From positions 1,498,627 to 1,562,626 of the forward strand of contig SJOL01007351.1 in the NCBI GenBank assembly GCA_004794785.1: 64,000 nt of DNA, written 5' to 3'. The position numbers and the translations under genes were made by a program. A model generated the notes under the pieces. It was given only the letters and a program-made list of their open reading frames with translations, searched no databases and had not been told where the DNA came from. This document shows, piece after piece, positions 59,322-64,000 of the stretch; positions within the stretch are counted from its first letter, which is position 1, and each line of letters begins with the position of its first letter. Origin of the DNA: Opisthorchis felineus (lineage: Eukaryota > Platyhelminthes > Trematoda > Opisthorchiida > Opisthorchiidae).

Positions 59322-59364
59322 GCCTACCTGATTAGCCTCAAGAAGGGCGAAACCGGTCGTGGGC
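59322..59364 (+). ncRNA. Hammerhead ribozyme remnant, G8 mutated
   Basis: Plus strand: GCCTAC, CTGATTAG (G8 to T), CCTC-loop-GGGC, GAAAC, CGGTC, GTGGGC. All other core bases and stem I are perfect, but loss of G8 should abolish or greatly reduce cleavage. Confidence 0.8.
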
Positions 59365-59409
59365 TGTCGAAGAGTTTTCAGCAACTTTGTGAGTAGTTCC
59401 CTTTATCTT

Positions 59410-62400
59410 GGTGTTATGATTTCCTTTGACTTGGAGTGGCAGGAACGTGTTGAAAAACTCTCCCTAAAAATTCGACGACGAACCCCTACTCTAAAAGTGA
59501 CCAGTTCGGTTGTCCGAAATTTTGCACGCGTCTCCGCCCTGTCAGCCAGCATCTATTGATCATCCTTTATTTTCGGCAGATTGTTTAGAGAGGACTATAG
59601 TAAAATCAAACTGTGCCTTTGGCTTTTATCAGCCTTTGATAGCAATTCTGTCACGTTCCTGGCATACACTTTAAATAAGAGACCAACAAATGCCTGTGAA
59701 GGCAATAGGTGATGATATTTCTCACTCATTACAATTGGATTTGATCAACTGCCTCCCCTAACGCCCTCCAGAGAGCTCCAGTGTGCATCTTTAAGCAAGA
59801 ATATAGGCCTGTAAGAAATCATGTTTCCCTATCTCGCTTGTCTGATGATCTCAGGGTGATCACTTTCAGCCAAACTTTTGGAACTAGTAGTTGCTTTATG
59901 TTTTCTGCATGATAAAACGACGTTGTCCCATTAAGTTGCTTCTGTATAACTCTTAAATTATTCGTCACTCTTTAGTCCTCAAATAAGTCTTGTTTTCATG
60001 CACATTCTCCTTCTTTCACCGGGAAAATGACGAGTGAAGGAAATTCCCCGTCAGGTATTGCCTACTGGCCATCCCCGGTGCGAGCTGTTGATAATGTCTA
60101 TCGCACCTGACAACTAGACTTCCCGTACAACTAGGTGGTCTAACGGCTTTTGCGTAACACTATGAATCACTTATTGTAACACGGAGTGTAAACTCAACGA
60201 CTAGCCTTATTTTTACGCTCAGCGCTACAAAAAAGTATGAGTATTGTGAACCTATTCACTCAACAAAAGCTCAATCTTGTACTTGTTATCTAGCTGAATA
60301 GTCCAGGTGCCTAGCCAGTCACATCATTAAAAGTAAGATGCTCCTTTCTCCTGACCAGGTTCTACAAGGGATCCTGATTGGGAGACCACTGTAACTTCAA
60401 TTACTCACCCAGGTGGCCCAAACTAAAGCCAAGCGTGGAGTGCACTAAGGAACTCAAGACTTAGGATCCACTGCGGTGAAAAATAAACGTGCGAATGTCC
60501 CGTGAACCCAATGTTCACGAGAGCTAGGAGAAATAACTAAGTTACCTTGCCAGGCCCACGAAAATGCAGACAGCCTGAGAAATATGAAATGAGGTGTAGC
60601 TGAGAATTACCGCACGTGCCCAAATGACTCAACATTTTTCACCTCTGCAAACAACACTGGTGGTAGGACGTACCTCCGTAATCTTAATTTTCAATTCTTC
60701 AATGATGCACAACACCGATTCACAAAGTTTCCTTCGTCATTCGGAAACGAACTCGGCAGGCTTACAGCCGACCCCAGCTGACGTGGAAATGGGAAATTTT
60801 AAATACAGTACTGCTTATGAGGGATTGATGTAAATTTTAGTTTGACAAGAAAACATAGGCAAGTTGTTTGTATGAATCATTTGAAGCGGATTGCGAAAAG
60901 TTCGAATGTTATGGGTGAGGTGGGCCCAGCATAGTAGCTAATATAACGTCGAACTAAGGTGAAGGTAAGTTTGGACTCGTTTACACTTGACAGTCCATGG
61001 GAAAGCATGTGTTCACATTGAGTCAGGTAAGGTGCGCGCTCCATATCTATTCTGGATTACAGGCTGTGTGGCTGGAATTCTGTCACACTGTCCAACTAGT
61101 ATGAGAATCGGGTGGTCCTCAGCCAGACTCGGTGTTCATTCAACTGAAAAATGAGAAACTGCAAATAACACAGACGGACTAGGAACTAGCAGCCTTGTGG
61201 AATTAACTAAAATTGCGAGTGGACTGAATAGTGCAGAAACTGAGATTTAAAAAATGCATAGTTAAATAACTAGTGACTTCTATCTGGTGATAACACCCAA
61301 GGAATCGTCTTCTCTGTCAAAGAATCTTCGCTCTCAGGGGGTTCACGTACCTTGACACTGAGTGAGTAAGGGACACTTTGCGGGACCAAACTTTGGTCCG
61401 AAACACATCAAGCTTAGTTTGTTTTGCCCATCTTTCAGTTAGAGTAGTTGTATTTGTAGGTATTTACAAGGCGTGTGGAAGTTTGAACATTTCGTTTGAA
61501 CAGTCCTCTTTCTGTCATGATCTGCCAAGATGGTGTGGATGGGAGAACTAGAAAGCTTCGAACGCAACCAAATGTCTTCTGTAGTGGTGTAATTCTACCT
61601 GGAAACATCTGGGGCAACACTATGAGATTAGGTCACGCATCAGTTCTCTTAGTCTTCATTAGCGGTTTCTGATAGGGATCTATCTTATCCATCGAGCCAT
61701 TTGGGCAAAAAATTAGTGCAAAGGAGTTGAGTGATGACAACAACAAATTCCATAAGCCTATGTTCCGACCGGGGATTGTCTCTTGGAACCAGTCCGTTCT
61801 AAAGCAGCTTCCTCTACTGAGGAATCACTGTATTTGCTTCGTTGATTAGAATAGCTTCCAGTTAGGATGGGTTTAGATGTCGACCAATACTGCTCAAGTG
61901 AGCGGTGGCAATAGTGCTACTTTGTGTGGACGTAAGAATCAGGGTAACTTAATACCATTAGTACTTGTTAGTATTATCACTGGTAACTCAGAGTCACTTG
62001 TCGGATAAGTTCAGAAAAAATCCTCTCAAGCCTAGTGTCCATTGGCCCCAGCATGGCCTAAATTGGTGCAGTTTCTTTCATACATGTGTTATTTCTGTAC
62101 TACTTTCACGTGTCTCATCCAACTACATGAGGTCCACTTTGATTGTCTGTTGATACTGAGTGATAGGAGATTCGGCTTACATGAGGCCTTTGGATCTGAG
62201 GCTCACTTTTAGTGTGAAATAACGGGTGTATATCGGAAAACCCTGTTGACACAACAGTTACGTAGAGTGGTCTCATAATTTTGTTGAACCCACTTTTACC
62301 CTTGTATTTTTTCTGTTCTTTTGGGCGATATTCCTGTAAATCTTAGGTTTATTTTCTGCTTGGAGCTACTGATCAAAACCAAAACATTCCATCCAGTAGG

Positions 62401-62815
62401 TGTTGGTTTATGGCGGAAAGGCAACTCTGATGTGTGGTCTGCTATGTAGTCATTAAGGGTGTCCATGTGCTTGGTTGAAATCACTTTCTGGTATCCGGCC
62501 GCAATACACAAAGTTTGAAACAAGGGGTTTGGGGACCACCAAGCGCAACATGCCAACTGCAACAGTCTATCGACAGAGACACGTGACTCACGGGTCAAAG
62601 ACACTCAAAGGAACAGTCGGCACGTGCCGGCTGGTATGGTGTTTGCAGAGGGTTGGAAACCCAAACTGAGATGAACAGAGTCAGCAGTCTATGAATTTTT
62701 GACCTATACCTGATTCAGCCTTCAAAAGAACACGAGTTGCCAGGAGATGAGCACTATGAAACACCCCAACTAAGGAGACTGAACGAGTCGCAGAAGTGAG
62801 TTACGATCTGCGGGC
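59410..62815. other. Sequence without a supported gene
   Basis: Short domain-free frames only. No family repeat or RNA gene recognised. Confidence 0.35.
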
Positions 62816-62817
62816 AG

Positions 62818-62850
62818 ATATATATATATATACATATATATACATATTTA
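62818..62850. repeat. TA-rich simple repeat
   Basis: Alternating TATATA/CATATA sequence immediately before the GATA microsatellite. Confidence 0.85.
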
Positions 62851-62861
62851 TGTGCAGGTAA

Positions 62862-62951
<90 letters not shown>
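62862..62951. repeat. (GATA)n microsatellite
   Basis: About 22 uninterrupted tetranucleotide repeats of GATA. Long perfect tracts like this are highly variable in length and prone to assembly error. Confidence 0.95.
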
Positions 62952-64000
62952 GAATTCTCACAAGTTTTAGTCCATTTGAAACGATGTCAGGCAGAACCGA
63001 ATTTGGTGTATTTGGCTAAACCCAAGCCTGTAAAAGTCATGTGCGAATGAGTAATTTATGGGAGAAACTGGTCATTAACTTTCGTCCAAATGTTTAGCGG
63101 CCTGAAAATTCGAGGGCGGACTTTCAGCTGGAATAATGCGAGAACTACATTTCAGGACGTGTTTCTCATCACGCTTCTAGGTTTGGCAGGGAATGTATAG
63201 GAGCCGACAGAGTAAAGCTATCAGAACAGGAAAAGGAATGCATACCTGAGGTGTGTGAAAAGACATGTAGGAAGAAGACAGGTAGAAGACAGGTGTGTGA
63301 AGTCTGCTTGTGACTTTGCGGAAGCTCTTCTTGAACAGACCCAGAAAAAAAGATGCGTGGTTGATACTAAGCGCTTATAGGCATAAAGACAGACAAATAG
63401 AAAAGTAAAACTATGCAGACTTTTAAACTTTTGCGGTTTTCCCATGAAGGAGGATGGCTTCCTACACTTCAAGAAAAATGACTCAACATGCGTAGTCCAA
63501 CACAATGTACAGGAAATGAATAAATCAAGATACATGCGGCTATCGACAGCCGAAGCTCATACCTATGGATGAGGAAAGCTCTGAAAAGCTTTCCAGAAGG
63601 TAGAAACAGAAGAGGACAAGAATTGGGTGTCATTGAAATTCGACTTAGTAGATGAATCTAGAAGCTCGACTACTGAACTTCTAACCCGTGAAAGGTCCCA
63701 GGCAGACGATACGGCAACGACGAAACTGATTAGTATTTCCAAGGTCATTGGGATGTTGAGCGAAAAGAATAGGTGATGGGACATCGTAATGAGGTCTACC
63801 AGTGCTATAGGGGAGAACAGATGATTGGATTCCGAGTTTTGTGTACTGTAAACAAAGTAAAGAAAACAATCAAGTGACCTGTCGAGTAATGAAGATAAAT
63901 CGACAGACTGACGCTTTTCGGACAGGGCTTGACTATCTACATGGAAGAAAATGACGAAAAATCAGGAAAAAAGAATTAGACAATACAGTTAGTCCTATCC
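62952..64000. other. Sequence without a supported gene
   Basis: Purine-rich on the plus strand with short pyrimidine-rich minus frames that look protein-like only by composition. No domain seen. Confidence 0.35.

Larger units (their letters stand above)
58925..59405. mobile_element. Hammerhead element carrying an inverted ribozyme pair
   Basis: A minus-oriented unit (from about 58940, through GTTTCAGTTGGCACGATATT, CTACTCACAAGGTTGGTGAG and the ribozyme at 59144-59186, on to CACTCATTTGCAAATC). It meets at about 59320 a plus-oriented segment with a second ribozyme and CAGCAACTTTGTGAGTAGTT. The two ribozymes point toward each other across about 135 bp. Confidence 0.8.

Overview
This window looks like a gene-poor, repeat-rich stretch of an animal nuclear genome. 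A flatworm, most likely a trematode, is my best guess. The grounds are many hammerhead-ribozyme-bearing repeats of the retrozyme/Penelope type, a decayed Penelope-like retroelement (PLE), a tRNA-derived SINE pair, a metazoan achaete-scute-type bHLH gene, and a multi-exon protease gene with introns of only 38-46 nt. Nothing bacterial was seen (no dense operons, rRNA, CRISPR or canonical tRNA). The species assignment is inference.

Layout. 0-8.9 kb: non-coding, with a diverged two-copy repeat (2.5-4.0 and 6.0-6.7 kb) and a hammerhead element dimer at 5.03-5.62 kb. 8.98-9.67 kb (minus): N-terminal lobe of a pepsin-family (A1) aspartic protease in four exons. 12.8-15.0 kb: an inverted hammerhead element followed by a head-to-tail array of 307-bp units, each with a type I hammerhead ribozyme. 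15-27 kb: sparse, with one good orphan exon at 16.04-16.24 kb. 27.0-27.5 kb (plus): C-terminal lobe of an aspartic protease, carrying a one-base frameshift. 36.2-37.2 kb (minus): the only complete-looking gene, an achaete-scute-like bHLH factor with an upstream TATA box and E-boxes. 38.5-39.5 kb: two tRNA-derived SINE copies in opposite orientation around a PLE tail fragment. 39.7-40.1 kb: a hammerhead element with a perfect 82-bp foldback and a 13-bp target duplication. 43.3-45.5 kb (minus): decayed PLE with reverse transcriptase and GIY-YIG endonuclease. 48-60 kb: further hammerhead element copies. 62.8 kb: a GATA microsatellite.

How it fits together. The main system is a family of small non-autonomous elements, about 290-307 bp per unit, whose transcripts should self-cleave at hammerhead sites into unit-length RNAs. 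It matches the published idea of animal retrozymes moved by PLE enzymes, and a PLE relic is in the same window. Several copies share one architecture: about one unit or a dimer, then a foldback always ending at the same internal sequence. This suggests a recurring template switch during integration.

The second main observation is that the two protease half-genes lie in opposite orientation 17 kb apart. Their splice phases match and they have complementary lobes, as if one gene was split by an inversion whose ends lie near hammerhead fragments.
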